From assembly GCA_016702705.1 (NCBI GenBank), contig JADJDM010000001.1, forward strand, positions 186,001-250,000: 64,000 nucleotides of DNA, in the 5' to 3' direction. Every line of letters starts with the position of its first letter. Within the stretch, counting starts at the first letter, position 1. The position numbers were made by a program, and so were the translations under genes. Of the stretch, positions 1-8,919 are shown in pieces. Origin of the DNA: Bacteroidota bacterium. Lineage in GTDB: Bacteria > Bacteroidota > Bacteroidia > B-17B0 > Aurantibacillaceae. The notes beneath the pieces were generated by a model. That model ran no database searches. It had not been told where the DNA came from and saw nothing but the letters and a program-made list of their open reading frames with translations.

Positions 1-2
1 AA

Positions 3-479
3 AACAAATTAAAACCGGAGTTGTTGTTTGATGAAGACTCGGTTGGATATTACTCTTGGCTTAATAAAGATTCGGTGTTATACTACAAACTAACTGCGCC
101 GCATAGCTTACACGCTTATGATATAAAAAACAAACGTGACGTGTGGATTGCTAACTCACCTACTCGCTCGTTTAAACCAGTAAAAAATTTCTCGTTTTTT
201 TATTGCACACAAGATAAAAATGAAACCATGGTTCGTATTTATAATATGCGTTTAAAAAAATCAGAAGAATACGTTGCAGTTAAAAAAGAAAACGAAGATT
301 TCATTTGGGACAAAACTTTAGGCTTAATAAAATCCGACGGCAGCAAAATAATGCGTTACAACGACGACATTAAAACATGGGTTGAAATGGCCGATTTCTC
401 TGCATTTGGTGTAGGAAAAATCACTCGCTTTGCTTTTAGTCCGAATGGCAGGTATCTTGCAGTTGTGGGGAATAAGTAG
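3..479 (+). CDS. C-terminal part of a beta-propeller-like protein (cut by window edge)
   Basis: The reading frame is already open at base 3 and runs to a TAG stop, so the gene begins outside the window; the TTG at base 21 is probably an internal Leu and not a start. The visible 159 residues have short strands with aromatic and charged turns and end in FSPNGRYLAVVG, the signature of a TolB/WD40-type propeller blade. Such proteins usually act as periplasmic or envelope scaffolds. The exact family cannot be named from the fragment. A convergent M23 peptidase gene follows. Confidence 0.6.
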   Translation, partial: NKLKPELLFDEDSVGYYSWLNKDSVLYYKLTAPHSLHAYDIKNKRDVWIANSPTRSFKPVKNFSFFYCTQDKNETMVRIYNMRLKKSEEYVAVKKENEDFIWDKTLGLIKSDGSKIMRYNDDIKTWVEMADFSAFGVGKITRFAFSPNGRYLAVVGNK

Positions 480-493
480 GAGCTGGCAGGTTG

Positions 494-620
494 CGGGTTT
501 CTAGTTCCTGGTTTGAGTGGTTTAATTTCATTCTTTTTCTCCGTTTGAAATTTTTTAAATTTGAGTTATCATTTCGTAAAATCATGATGTATACAAAACA
601 AACGAGGAACTAGCAACCAG
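494..620. repeat. Imperfect inverted repeat around a CTAGTTCCT core
   Basis: Arms at 494-513 and 601-620 match at about 17 of 20 positions when one is reverse-complemented, both with the core CTAGTTCCT. They sit between two convergent genes and enclose about 87 bp of AT-rich sequence. Similar short repeats of CTGGTTGCTAGTTCC type occur between genes in Bacteroidota (recollection, not searched here). The pair could fold at the ends of both transcripts, but the loop is long for an intrinsic terminator. Confidence 0.45.
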
Positions 621-632
621 AAATAATTTAAC

Positions 633-1499
633 CTAGAATAGAATATAATCCTGCGGATTCACAGGGCTTCCATTGTACCACAATTCGAAATGCAAATGAG
701 GGCCATTGCTTGTTTCGCCTGTGTTTCCAATAATTGCAATAGGTTTTCCTGCTTTTACATAATCGCCTACACGTACTGCTATTTCCGAATTATGTTTGTA
801 AACACTTACTAGATTATTACTGTGTTGTATTTGCACTACATATCCATCAGCACTTGTAAAGCCAGCAAAAACAACAGTGCCATCCAATGTTGCTTTTATA
901 AATTCATTTTCTTTGTAGATATATCTGTTCCAAAATGCTCTTCGCGTAAATTAAATGAGCTACTTACCAAGCCTTTTACTGGACTAAAAAAACGAAACTA
1001 CTAATACTATTTACAGGCTTTGATTTATCAGTAATGCTTAATGAATATTTATCTGCAGATTCAATTTCGTTTCTAAGCAATGAATCATTTGCTGATGGAC
1101 TAACATTAACACCAGAATAATTAACACTTGTATCTTTGTTTGGTTTTCTGGCTTGCCTTCTGTTTTACCTGCAAGCACATCACCAATATTTTTTATAAAC
1201 CAATCTTTAGCTTCCATACTTTCTTCTAAAGAATCGGCACGAGCAGTTAAAATAATTAGTTCACGTTTTTGGTCAACATTTCCGTATCCAGGAATGTACT
1301 CGCGTAATGGTGTAAAGGCTACTAAACTAATCACTAAAAAAGTCATTATTATAGTAACCGAACCAAATAAAATAAGTAAGCCTAGTGGGGTTAAACGAAG
1401 GGCAAATTTTTCCTCAAAGGTATCATCATTCAATACCACCAAGCGGTATCGATTTTTTAATTGCTCACGAAACGACCTTTTTTTATCCTTCTTTTCCAT
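633..1499 (-). pseudogene. M23-family metallopeptidase, broken by two frameshifts
   Basis: The first frame begins MEKKDKKRSFREQLKNRYRL, followed by a transmembrane helix at about residues 35-62, the usual N-terminus of Bacteroidota membrane-anchored peptidoglycan peptidases. The last frame holds the LytM/M23 core with GETSNGPHLHFELW (the HxH zinc motif) and ends NPQDYILF. Between them the coding sense moves frame twice: near 1144-1147, where one extra A restores EKPNKDTS, and near 914-922, just after HFGTDI and before YKENEFIK. Read through, it gives one protein of about 285 aa of normal domain order. Both lesions are short indels and may be sequence errors. It is divergent from sprE. Confidence 0.75.
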
Positions 1500-1573
1500 T
1501 CAATTCGGTAATATCCGCAAAAACGGGGAAATATTCATTTATTTTTATCTTAAAAACATATAAAAGGCAATAT

Positions 1574-1607
1574 TTGTAAGCTTTTTTCGTTAAAACCATT
1601 ATTTTTG
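1574..1607 (+). promoter_or_regulatory. Predicted Bacteroidota-type promoter of sprE
   Basis: TTG at 1574-1576, a 23-bp spacer and TATTTTTG at 1600-1607, a full match to the TAnnTTTG -7 element, 31 bp before the GTG start. The match to the known phylum consensus is seen in the sequence; activity is inferred. Confidence 0.5.
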
Positions 1608-1638
1608 CTATCCGCCTAAAAACGGGAAAACCTAATTT

Positions 1639-4310
1639 GTGAAGAAGCTTTTTAATATAAAATATATACTTTTTATTTTGTTTGTATCCGCAGCATTATT
1701 TTCTGCATGTACACAATATAAAAACAAACCACTCAACAGAGGTTATCATAATATGACCTCGCGCTTTAACGTATATTTTTATGCTAAAGAAAGTTTAAAA
1801 GAAGGTGTTACCAAATTAGAAGAGAATCATAAGGACGACTACACCAAATTACTTCCACTTTACATATACGGAACTAAAGAAAGTAGTAAAGAGATTTTTC
1901 CAGAAATGGATAGAGTAATAAAAAAATCTTCGATTTGTATCACGCGACATGCAATTAAAGATAAAAAAACAAAACAAGAAGTATTTGGCGCAGTTAAGTG
2001 GATTGATAACGCTTGGATGTCACTTGGGAAAGCACACTTTTACAAACGCGAATATTTTACTGCAATCGAAACGTTTGATTTTGTTGCGCATAGTTATAAA
2101 AGCAAAGAGAAATATGAAGCTTGGTTGTGGCTAGTTAAAACCTATAATGAAATGGGTTTACTTTCTCAGTCAGAACCATACATTAACCTTATTAAAAACG
2201 AAGCCAAATTTCCAAAAGAATTCAAAGGTGAGTTTGAAGTGCTACATACTGAGTTTTACATTAAACAAGGTTTGTACGAAGAAGCAATTAAAAAATTAAG
2301 CGATGCCATTTCTCATACTAAAGATAAAAAACAAAAAGCACGTTTCCATTTTGTGTTAGGTCAGTTGTATGAACAACATGATAAAGAGGGCGACAACAAA
2401 AAAGCAATTGAGCAATACAAAAAAACATTAGCAAAAAAACCTGCTTATGAAATGGAGTTTAACTCGCGTATTAAGCTTGCCCTGCTTGCCGAATACAATG
2501 AACGTACAGCAGCTAAACTAAAGCACGAACTTTTAAAAATGTTGAAAGACATTAAAAACGATGAGTATCAAGATGTGATTTATTATACCTTAGGGCAATT
2601 AGAAGAGCGAGAAAAAAATTATGATGTTGCGTTTAAGTATTACAAACTATCAGCTTCAAAAAGTAAATCCAACGACATACAAAAATCAAAATCCTATTTG
2701 CGTATTGCAGAGATGAGTTTTGATAAGGAAGATTATCCTCAATCAAAAGCATATTACGATAGTACGATTGCGTTTATGAAAGAGGATGCTTACGGATACA
2801 AGGATATCATCAGCAAAAAAAATAGCTTAGATGTATTAGTAGGACACATCAACACCATCAAATCACAAGATAGTTTATTGAAGTTAGCCGCCATGGATAG
2901 CAGCACAAGAAACGACTTCATTAAAAAAATGATTAAAAAAATTGAAGAGGACGAATTAAAAGCAAAAGAATTAGCAGAGCAAGCAGCAAATACCGACAAC
3001 GGGGCAGATATTAATGAAAACAATGCTTTTCAACCAACCGCAGGCAATACTGGGGCATGGTACTTTTACAACCAACAAACCAAAGCATTTGGTGTAAATG
3101 ACTTATAAAAAAGTGGAAACCAACGCAAGAACGAAGATAATTGGAGAAGGTCAAACAAACAATCAACTATTGATCCTTGGCAAACAACGGGGCAAGATTC
3201 TCTTGACGCTAACAAAGATAGTTTAGCGATAAAACAAGACTCAATTCCTTCTAATACTAAATCAGTTGCATATTACTTAAAAAACATTCCGCTTACTAAA
3301 GCATTACAAGACTCTGCTCACAAAACCATTTTAAACTCTTATTATGCGCTCGGAACAATTTACCGCGAGCAACTAAATAACAATAAGCGTTCTGTTTCCA
3401 CTTTTAACACTATGAATCAGCGTTACGCTCGTAACGAGTATGAAGCATCAAGTTATTATCAGATGTATCGAATTTATTTGCAAGAAAAAAATGCAGCGAA
3501 AGCAGAAGAATGTAAAAACTTTTTGATTAACAATTATCCTAATAGTGATTACACTCAAATTATTAAAGACCCTAATTTTGCAAATGCTGTTAATGCAAAG
3601 AAAAGCGAAGTAGAGGCTTATTATACACAAACCTACGAGCTTTATACTGCAAGCAATTACTCACAAGCATTAGGTAATTGCAACGAAGCTTTAAAAAAAT
3701 ATTCGAAGAACGATTACTCAGCAAAATTTGCTTTAGTGCGTGCATTGTGTATTGGCAAAACACAGCCTGTTGATTCGTTAGAGCGTGCATTAAAATCGGT
3801 AATTCAAAAATACCCAAGTAGCGAAGTAGATGCTCCAGCAAAAGCAATGTTGGATGCAATTAATAAAGCCAAAAATCCTAATGTTGTTGCAACAGTTGAT
3901 AGTTCAAAAATAAAAGCAGCTGACCCTGATGCCTACAAGTTAAAAGATAGTACTACACATTATTGGGTAGTTTGTGTGCCGCAAAACAGAGGAAACGTAA
4001 ATGCATTTAAAACAAAGCTATCTAATTTTAATAACGAGTTTTATAGTGTAAAAAAATACCAAGCTCAAACATTGGTATTAAATACAACAACAGTTGTATT
4101 CTTAAAAACCTTTACCGATAAAAACGATGTGCTCTCTTACAACGATTTTATTTTAAAGAAAACGGAAGTGTTTGCTGATTTACAAAAGAAAATATTTCTG
4201 TATTTGGTATTAGTGAAGAAGACAACATGATTTTGCTAATTAAAAAGAAAAACATTGAAGAGTATAAAACTTTCTTTAATGCGAATTATGCGGCTAAGAA
4301 GCCGCTGTAG
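1639..4310 (+). pseudogene. sprE: T9SS/gliding lipoprotein SprE (PorW), reading frame broken
   Basis: SprE/PorW is an outer-membrane TPR lipoprotein needed for type IX secretion and gliding. The GTG start gives a lipoprotein signal with lipobox LFSAC, then the family motif PLNRGYHNMTSRFNVYF and a long series of TPR-like helices. A TAA at 3106-3108 (codon 490) stops the frame, yet the same frame continues past it with NEDNWRRSNKQS, the family's conserved block, so compensating indels near 3103-3120 (expected reading like NDYKKKWGN) explain the stop. A further one-base loss in the A run at 4184-4187 shifts the last 40 residues; the proper end (GISEEDNMILLIKKK to the TAG at 4308-4310) lies in the next frame. 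Repaired length is about 890 aa, normal for the family. Confidence 0.8.
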
Positions 4311-4344
4311 GATTTGCCAACCACAATTCCTTTGCATAAAATGT

Positions 4345-5120
4345 TTATGCAGTAATTTTAAAGTTATAAATTGAATAACTCACCCCTAGTCTAAAATTCA
4401 AGTTTTTTGAAGCTATGTTTTTTACATTGTCTTTATAGAATGTAATAAGCATTAAACCTGTTGACCCTGTTGTCATACCCATTAGCTCATTTGGCACAAA
4501 GCTTATACTTGTTGCATTACCCGGATACATTTTTGGGGCTAAATATTGGCTTCCGCTTGGACCAACTAAGGTTATTCGATAAAAATCACAGTTACTTAAA
4601 TTGTTAATCGTAATTGTGATGCCCTGACTTTTACTTATAGAATCAGGCAAATAGGATGTGCCGCTATAAACCGGAAATTGCGTTGTGCAGGTATCAATTT
4701 GTGTATCTATATTAACACTTCCTGAAATATTCCAAATATATGGCGTACTATAAGATGAATAAGTTGTGTCATTGTAATAATAATTTAAACTTGAATAAAA
4801 CGATTTAAACACTTTTCCATTTAAGCTAACCTCACCCATATCAAGGCGATTGTATGCAATATCGTTAATAATTGGCTGAGCACACAAATATGCCAAACAA
4901 TTATTTATATTCGAAGGCTGGAATGAGCTGGTAGTTTTATAGTATCCTTTAGTGATTTGCAAAACCGCGTCACAAGTGTCAGGGCCGTTGCCATTTGGCA
5001 AAATGTTCGTGCTTCCTGCGCCTGTTGTATTTGAATTTTTTGTAATGGTTTCCTTGGGTTCCTTTTTACAACCTAAAAAAAGATGCAACCGATAAGTAGA
5101 ATAACAAAGCAATATTTCAT
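4345..5120 (-). CDS. Secreted lipoprotein of unknown function (frameshift in signal peptide)
   Basis: The ATG at 5120 starts MKYCFVILLIGCIFF, a lipoprotein signal that breaks in a run of seven A (plus strand 5075-5081). With one more base it continues LGCKKEPKE, a normal lipobox, so the start at 5120 is preferred over the in-frame start at 5112. The mature part is a 230-residue beta-rich domain with Cys, Asn and Thr-rich turns. It resembles the neighbouring 5169-5837 protein (a W-x-IxG stretch followed by FP and SxxYLP-like segments), suggesting a shared fold. It is the last gene of the five-gene surface operon. I do not recognise a family. Confidence 0.65.
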
Positions 5121-5168
5121 TTTATATCTTAATTATTTGTCATTACATTTTTCAGAACTCTTGAAAAA

Positions 5169-5837
5169 TTATAAACCGTTCAAACTTATAGCGTTTTCCT
5201 TGTAACAATTTAAATTCTTTTTTATTAAACTAATTGTCACTGTAACAAACTCTCCATCCAAGGTACTTAAATCACTTGCCGGAATTGTAATTGATGTAAT
5301 GTTAGCTTTAACTTTTCTATAGTAAGGAACAGTACTTCTAAATTTTCCATCGTACATGCTTATTTCTATTTCATCAGCAAAAGCAACGCTACTAAAATCT
5401 ATATTAAAATCTAAAGTTCTATTAAAATTGCTAGGCAAAATATTATAGTTGCTTATGCTTGGGAAGGAGTCAAGGCAATTTACATTACTACTAGTTCCGC
5501 TAATCGTATTATACAACGTCCAGTTTATCCCCCTGTTTGTTCTACGCTGTATAGTGTCTGTATAAGTTTTAATTATTGGATTATACTTTAAAGAAACATC
5601 ATTAAAATAAATCGTTGCATTGTTCACTGCTTTCCATGATTGAGAATAATTTACAGAATCATCATACATCCAGGCATGAGCCATGAAATTTTGCATACTA
5701 TAGGAAGAATCATAATAGACAAAATTTTTCTTTATTTTTAATTCACCATAATAATATTGCTCTTCCTTTGGGATGTCAATAAATGAAAGCATGAACATGC
5801 TCATAGAAACTAGAAAAAGATATTTAAGATATTTCAT
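5169..5837 (-). CDS. Secreted beta-rich protein of unknown function
   Basis: A 222-aa protein with an N-terminal export signal (MKYLKYLFLVSMSMFMLSF) and no lipobox Cys, so probably periplasmic or outer-surface. The body is predicted beta strands, including NATIYFNDVSLKYNP and ITIPASDLSTLDGEFVTVTI, and looks distantly related to the following lipoprotein at 4345-5120. The gene starts 5 bp after the stop of the upstream T9SS cargo, so it is surely co-transcribed. No known family recognised; a structural or ligand-binding partner of the operon's other surface proteins is only an inference. Confidence 0.6.
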   Translation of the reverse strand: MKYLKYLFLVSMSMFMLSFIDIPKEEQYYYGELKIKKNFVYYDSSYSMQNFMAHAWMYDDSVNYSQSWKAVNNATIYFNDVSLKYNPIIKTYTDTIQRRTNRGINWTLYNTISGTSSNVNCLDSFPSISNYNILPSNFNRTLDFNIDFSSVAFADEIEISMYDGKFRSTVPYYRKVKANITSITIPASDLSTLDGEFVTVTISLIKKNLNCYKENAISLNGL

Positions 5838-5842
5838 GATAA

Positions 5843-8395
5843 TTATTGTACAGTAATTTTATGGGTTTCAACCTTTTCGTTTTCGTAAATTAATTTTAAT
5901 GTAAATACTCCCTTGTTCGATTCTTCTAATTTAATTGGATAAATCTCCGACCCAACAATAACCTCCTGTTCATGAATTGTTTTTCCAATTATATCAACCA
6001 CTTTAATCTTAACACGCTCTTCTTTTTCCAAAGTGAATTTAATATTGAACGAACCGCTATTTGGATTGGGAAATATGATAGACTTTGTATATTGTGCAAT
6101 CAGGGATTTTAGTTTATGAATTTCTTTATACATTGTATCTTTTTGCGCCGCCATTTGAACCTGAACTTGGTTTAAATACTCATTTAGTTGATTATCTTGC
6201 TTACTTGATGCGTTCTGAAGTGTTTTCTTAATTGACTTATTCTTTGGGCCGTAAAATTCACTTGATGAGTTTGCGGAAGCTACTCTACTCATCTGGTCGC
6301 TAACACCACTGCAATTATACGGATCAACATAAGCATGGAAATCGGAGCCGTTTTCAGCGGTAAAACCTGGTTGTAAATCAACTTGTTTTCCTGCTCTATA
6401 ATCAGCTGCTCCAGTAGAATGAATCACATTGTTTGCTTCTATAAATTCAAAGGCTCCAATTGTTTTTTTATTTACTAAACTAAATTCTCCGTTTGAGTAT
6501 GGCATATCACTAATCAACTCTCGTTCAGAATAATTATAAAACGGATATGAATTCCCCTCACGTAAATAGTACAAATTATGCAGCAACAAATAATCCAATC
6601 CAGCATATTCTCCCAAAAAACCAGAGCAAGTTTCTTTTTTCCATAATTTATCTGGTCTATCCAAAAAACATGAAGCCCCCCAATGATCTCCTGATGGGTA
6701 ATTTGGATAAAAATTATAATTCCCCTCACATGGTGCGGTTTCTAAAATCTCTTCTACATCATTTTTTATCAGCCAGTGCCCTGGTGTTGGTGGTGGAGAT
6801 AAAAAAGCCAAAAAGGATGGTAAAGTTTGATTTGTTTCGTGCAAAATATCACGTAAATAAATTCCAAAGTACTGTTCTGAACCAGAATTAAAAACAATTT
6901 GATCCTCTTCACCAGGACTAGAAGATATACAATTATTAAAATAAAGAACATTGTTTCCAACAGAATTATATAGTAATTTAGCATCTGTATTATTAATTAA
7001 AATGTTTGGATGCAAGTATTGATTCAGGGTATTAATAACAGCATAAAAAGTGTTCAATAAAACCTCTAAACCATTTAAAATAAATTGGGTTGTTGCAATT
7101 ATAGCATCCTGTAACCAATCTGGAATCCAATTTGGAAGATTTTCATGCAATTCTGCTATTTGTTGATTGGCATTATTTATGGCGTCATTAATTTGTTGAT
7201 GAACTAAATTTATAGCGGCCTCAACTCCTAAATCCTTTACTGTAAATTGCTCAAAAACATTATTACCACAGCCCGCTAATACATTAAAAAAGCCTTGTTG
7301 ATCGACTGATGGCCCACCTCCAGAATTGGCTAATACTTGCCACGGAACAGTAGCAGCAGGTGAGGCTGAGAAAAGGTTCCTAAACTCATTGCTATTTGCG
7401 TGTGGATAAAATCCAATACCTGAACCTAAGGCACCTGATACTATAGGTATGTGCCAAAAAGGCATATCTTGATTATGCTTTATAAACGCTCCTAGATTAT
7501 CTAATGGATAGGCGTAAACAAAAGCCTGTGCACCAATACTAACAGGCGCATCACTCCGTGCTGGATTCCGAATTGTCCACGTTGGATCCAAACTTACATG
7601 TTTTATTAGACGACTTGCCACATTAATCGCTTCACTCTTTAATTTAGTTTCACCACTTCCATACCCAAAAACATTCGCCCCATCAGTTTCATTATCATCT
7701 ACCAATTTACTCGTCAGTGTTAAACCCATAATCAAATAGTACAATTGATCCTGGCTTTCTTCTTTTCCATGAATATTTCCATGAAACATCCATTCCTTAT
7801 AATCACTTTCAGTACCTAAAATAGGCATCTCATAGGACTGTGTAAATCCCCTGTCAGTAGATGTGGTAATTGGTGAAAGAGGATTTGCACCTGCTTGATT
7901 ATAATAATTAAAGTGTTTATAGTTCATGGCTACAAAACTTGGCGGGACATCATCTCTGATAAAAAAACCATTAAGATTTGGCTGCTGATTTAGCGGGTTA
8001 AAAATTTGCTCTGCAAAATAGTCTATCCTATTAATAGCACTTATAGCACAAAATATTTCATGCTTAATTTCACTTACATCTTGGTTATTATTTTTTAACA
8101 AACGGTATTCAGTTGCTAAAACTGATAAATAAATCCCTAAACGACCAGAAGCATCTCCAGCTTTCAATGCCTTAGATCTACCTTGGTCAAAAGGTATTAC
8201 TTCATCAACATCCCTTTCATTAAATGGTATGCTTAACCCATGATCACCAACCCCAATTTTAATAAAATCATTGTTTAGTCTAGTTTTATAGTACCAATAT
8301 TTTTTATGGTTATCAATCTCAACCTGAGAAAAGACAATACCAATATTCAGTAAAAATATAATCAAATAAATTTTTCTTAAGTATTTAGTTCTCAT
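5843..8395 (-). CDS. 850-aa T9SS-exported surface protein
   Basis: The N-terminus has a signal peptide (ending NIGIVFSQ). Residues about 60-450 are helical and Trp/Tyr-rich with pieces such as GDASGRLGIYLSVLATEY and YYLIMGLTLTSKLVDD that recall an alpha/alpha toroid, possibly a carbohydrate-active fold; this is inference. Near residues 655-705 lies a repeat-like segment ADYRAGKQVDLQPGFTAENG, typical of the 3-coathanger stack domain. The last 80 residues, from IIFPNPNSGSFNIKF to KVETHKITVQ, are a T9SS type A sorting domain, so the protein crosses the outer membrane through the T9SS. Its start overlaps the stop of the upstream lipoprotein gene by 4 bp. Confidence 0.75.
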   Translation of the reverse strand: MRTKYLRKIYLIIFLLNIGIVFSQVEIDNHKKYWYYKTRLNNDFIKIGVGDHGLSIPFNERDVDEVIPFDQGRSKALKAGDASGRLGIYLSVLATEYRLLKNNNQDVSEIKHEIFCAISAINRIDYFAEQIFNPLNQQPNLNGFFIRDDVPPSFVAMNYKHFNYYNQAGANPLSPITTSTDRGFTQSYEMPILGTESDYKEWMFHGNIHGKEESQDQLYYLIMGLTLTSKLVDDNETDGANVFGYGSGETKLKSEAINVASRLIKHVSLDPTWTIRNPARSDAPVSIGAQAFVYAYPLDNLGAFIKHNQDMPFWHIPIVSGALGSGIGFYPHANSNEFRNLFSASPAATVPWQVLANSGGGPSVDQQGFFNVLAGCGNNVFEQFTVKDLGVEAAINLVHQQINDAINNANQQIAELHENLPNWIPDWLQDAIIATTQFILNGLEVLLNTFYAVINTLNQYLHPNILINNTDAKLLYNSVGNNVLYFNNCISSSPGEEDQIVFNSGSEQYFGIYLRDILHETNQTLPSFLAFLSPPPTPGHWLIKNDVEEILETAPCEGNYNFYPNYPSGDHWGASCFLDRPDKLWKKETCSGFLGEYAGLDYLLLHNLYYLREGNSYPFYNYSERELISDMPYSNGEFSLVNKKTIGAFEFIEANNVIHSTGAADYRAGKQVDLQPGFTAENGSDFHAYVDPYNCSGVSDQMSRVASANSSSEFYGPKNKSIKKTLQNASSKQDNQLNEYLNQVQVQMAAQKDTMYKEIHKLKSLIAQYTKSIIFPNPNSGSFNIKFTLEKEERVKIKVVDIIGKTIHEQEVIVGSEIYPIKLEESNKGVFTLKLIYENEKVETHKITVQ

Positions 8396-8919
8396 ATTTT
8401 TGTCTTTATTAAAGTCATTTTAAAATTTCCGCTATCTGTTTTCAATACAATATGGAAATCATTTTCATATAATTTAGTCACTTTCCAATACGCAACTGAA
8501 CCACAATGATATTTTTTCGGAGAAATAAACCAGTATGCGTATAAACTATCTAAAGCATCTTGCCCACCTGTATTCCTTATCTGCAAATAAGTATAATCAT
8601 CAAAATTTCTATGTTGCGTGCTCCCTGGGAATGGCGAGACCTCAAAGGCATCACCATCGCTATAGTACTCACTATTTTTTGTTTTATGTAAATAACCAAA
8701 TAAAACATTATCAAGGTTAAATTTACTGCCGATAGCTTTTTGATTTAATTGATCATAAATACTATTTCCATTAAAAGTATAACTAGTAATTTTCCAGTTA
8801 CCGTTTAGGCGTTCTTGAGGGGTAGCCTTAGAATTTTTAGGGTCTTCCTCATATCTATGTTCCTTCTTACACCCAAAAAACAAAACTCCTATAATACTTA
8901 TGTATAATAAAACTTTCAT
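8392..8919 (-). CDS. Lipocalin-like lipoprotein of unknown function
   Basis: 175 aa with a lipoprotein signal MKVLLYISIIGVLFFGC followed by KKEHRYEEDPKNS. The mature start QERLNGNWKITSYTFNG is the opening strand pattern of lipocalin-like domains common in Bacteroidota lipoproteins, and the C-terminal strands WKVTKLYENDFHIVLKTDS and FKMTLIKTKI fit a small beta barrel. The start shares one base with the stop of the fibre-like gene, and its end overlaps the T9SS cargo gene by 4 bp, so it is translationally linked to both. Ligand unknown. Confidence 0.6.
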   Translation of the reverse strand: MKVLLYISIIGVLFFGCKKEHRYEEDPKNSKATPQERLNGNWKITSYTFNGNSIYDQLNQKAIGSKFNLDNVLFGYLHKTKNSEYYSDGDAFEVSPFPGSTQHRNFDDYTYLQIRNTGGQDALDSLYAYWFISPKKYHCGSVAYWKVTKLYENDFHIVLKTDSGNFKMTLIKTKI

